Positions 63,864-64,000 of a stretch of 64,000 nucleotides of DNA are shown one piece after another (the stretch's first letter is position 1; each line of letters starts with the position of its first letter). The stretch lies in assembly GCA_036274155.1 (NCBI GenBank), contig DASUGH010000165.1:20309-84308 (forward strand). The letters run 5' to 3'. This DNA comes from Gp6-AA40 sp036274155 (GTDB lineage Bacteria; Acidobacteriota; Vicinamibacteria; Vicinamibacterales; UBA2999). A program made the position numbers and the translations under genes. The notes under the pieces are model-generated. The model was given only the letters and a program-made list of their open reading frames with translations. It was not told the DNA's origin and made no database searches.

Positions 63864-64000
63864 ACCCAGAGCTCACTTGTGTTGAGGATGCGAATCCCGG
63901 TTCCGGCGACCGGACCGCGCTGCGAGGGCGTCGAGGGCCGCTGGACGCGAGCTCCGTGAGCTCGCTGATCCCCACAGCCTTCTCGCACGGTCAGGCGAGT
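63860..64000 (-). CDS. Possible C-terminal end of a gene entering from the right
   Basis: A 46-codon minus-strand frame is open from the window edge and ends ...GTGIRILNTSELWV at a TAG (63860-63862) that overlaps the CPBP stop. No family recognised; the fragment may be chance. Confidence 0.2.
   Translation of the reverse strand, partial: TRLTVREGCGDQRAHGARVQRPSTPSQRGPVAGTGIRILNTSELWV

Overview
The window is GC-rich bacterial DNA that reads best as a chromosomal segment of an acidobacterium, probably near the Vicinamibacteria. The pointers are an operon of three families typical of that phylum (a TIGR03435-type exported protein, an Oar-like TonB-dependent receptor with a carboxypeptidase-regulatory N-terminal domain, and a VWFA-related acidobacterial protein), a very large protein built only of carboxypeptidase-regulatory domains, a DUF6152-like protein and dispersed GC-rich palindromes. 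The assignment is inference from gene content. No rRNA, CRISPR array, phage gene or transposase was seen; there are two tRNA genes (Gly-GCC and Cys-GCA).

From 1 to 19.5 kb lies a dispersed aromatic-degradation region. It holds most of the protocatechuate 4,5-cleavage route: a fused LigB-LigA dioxygenase, LigC dehydrogenase, LigI lactonase and a LigU/GalD-type tautomerase, plus a separate catechol 2,3-dioxygenase. The hydratase (LigJ) and aldolase (LigK) are not in the window. These genes are interleaved with the ten-domain carboxypeptidase-regulatory protein, the TIGR03435/receptor/VWFA operon, an outer-membrane protein, a small UBP-type zinc-finger protein and a PPK2 polyphosphate kinase.

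From 19.5 to 30.5 kb come a lipoprotein metallo-beta-lactamase-fold enzyme, two tandem paralogous small outer-membrane barrels, a nested inverted-repeat element, a PLP aminotransferase, and a minus-strand run hrcA-grpE-dnaJ-prmA-aminopeptidase P. That heat-shock run lacks dnaK. An XdhC-family protein follows. From 30.5 to 42.5 kb are a GC-rich minisatellite, a PBP1b-type peptidoglycan synthase overlapping bshC (bacillithiol synthesis), a membrane pseudokinase with two PEGA domains, carAB, and phenylalanine 4-hydroxylase.

From 42.8 to 48.0 kb are a CHRD-domain protein and a three-gene iron-uptake operon (PepSY membrane protein, Fiu-like TonB receptor, PiuC-type dioxygenase) preceded by a palindrome with the 7-1-7 layout of a Fur box. 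From 48 to 58.4 kb come ComEC, mazG whose 3' end has been overwritten by a CACGAAGG-type repeat beside a decayed GxxExxY gene, and an eight-gene plus-strand run (DUF1844, PhnP-like hydrolase, ribF, small protein, cysS, class III aminotransferase, yraN, galT). The last 5.6 kb carries a DUF481 barrel, the DUF6152-like protein, the two tRNAs with repeated 3' flanks, an exported amidohydrolase and a CPBP membrane protease.

Three points stand out. A family of hairpins with TTCA/TGAA loops is scattered through the intergenic gaps. The nested inverted-repeat element at 23.1-23.3 kb looks mobile or miniature-transposon-like. The TIGR03435/receptor/VWFA operon sits inside an aromatic catabolic region and could be an uncharacterised surface system. 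No complete new defence or biosynthetic system was found.
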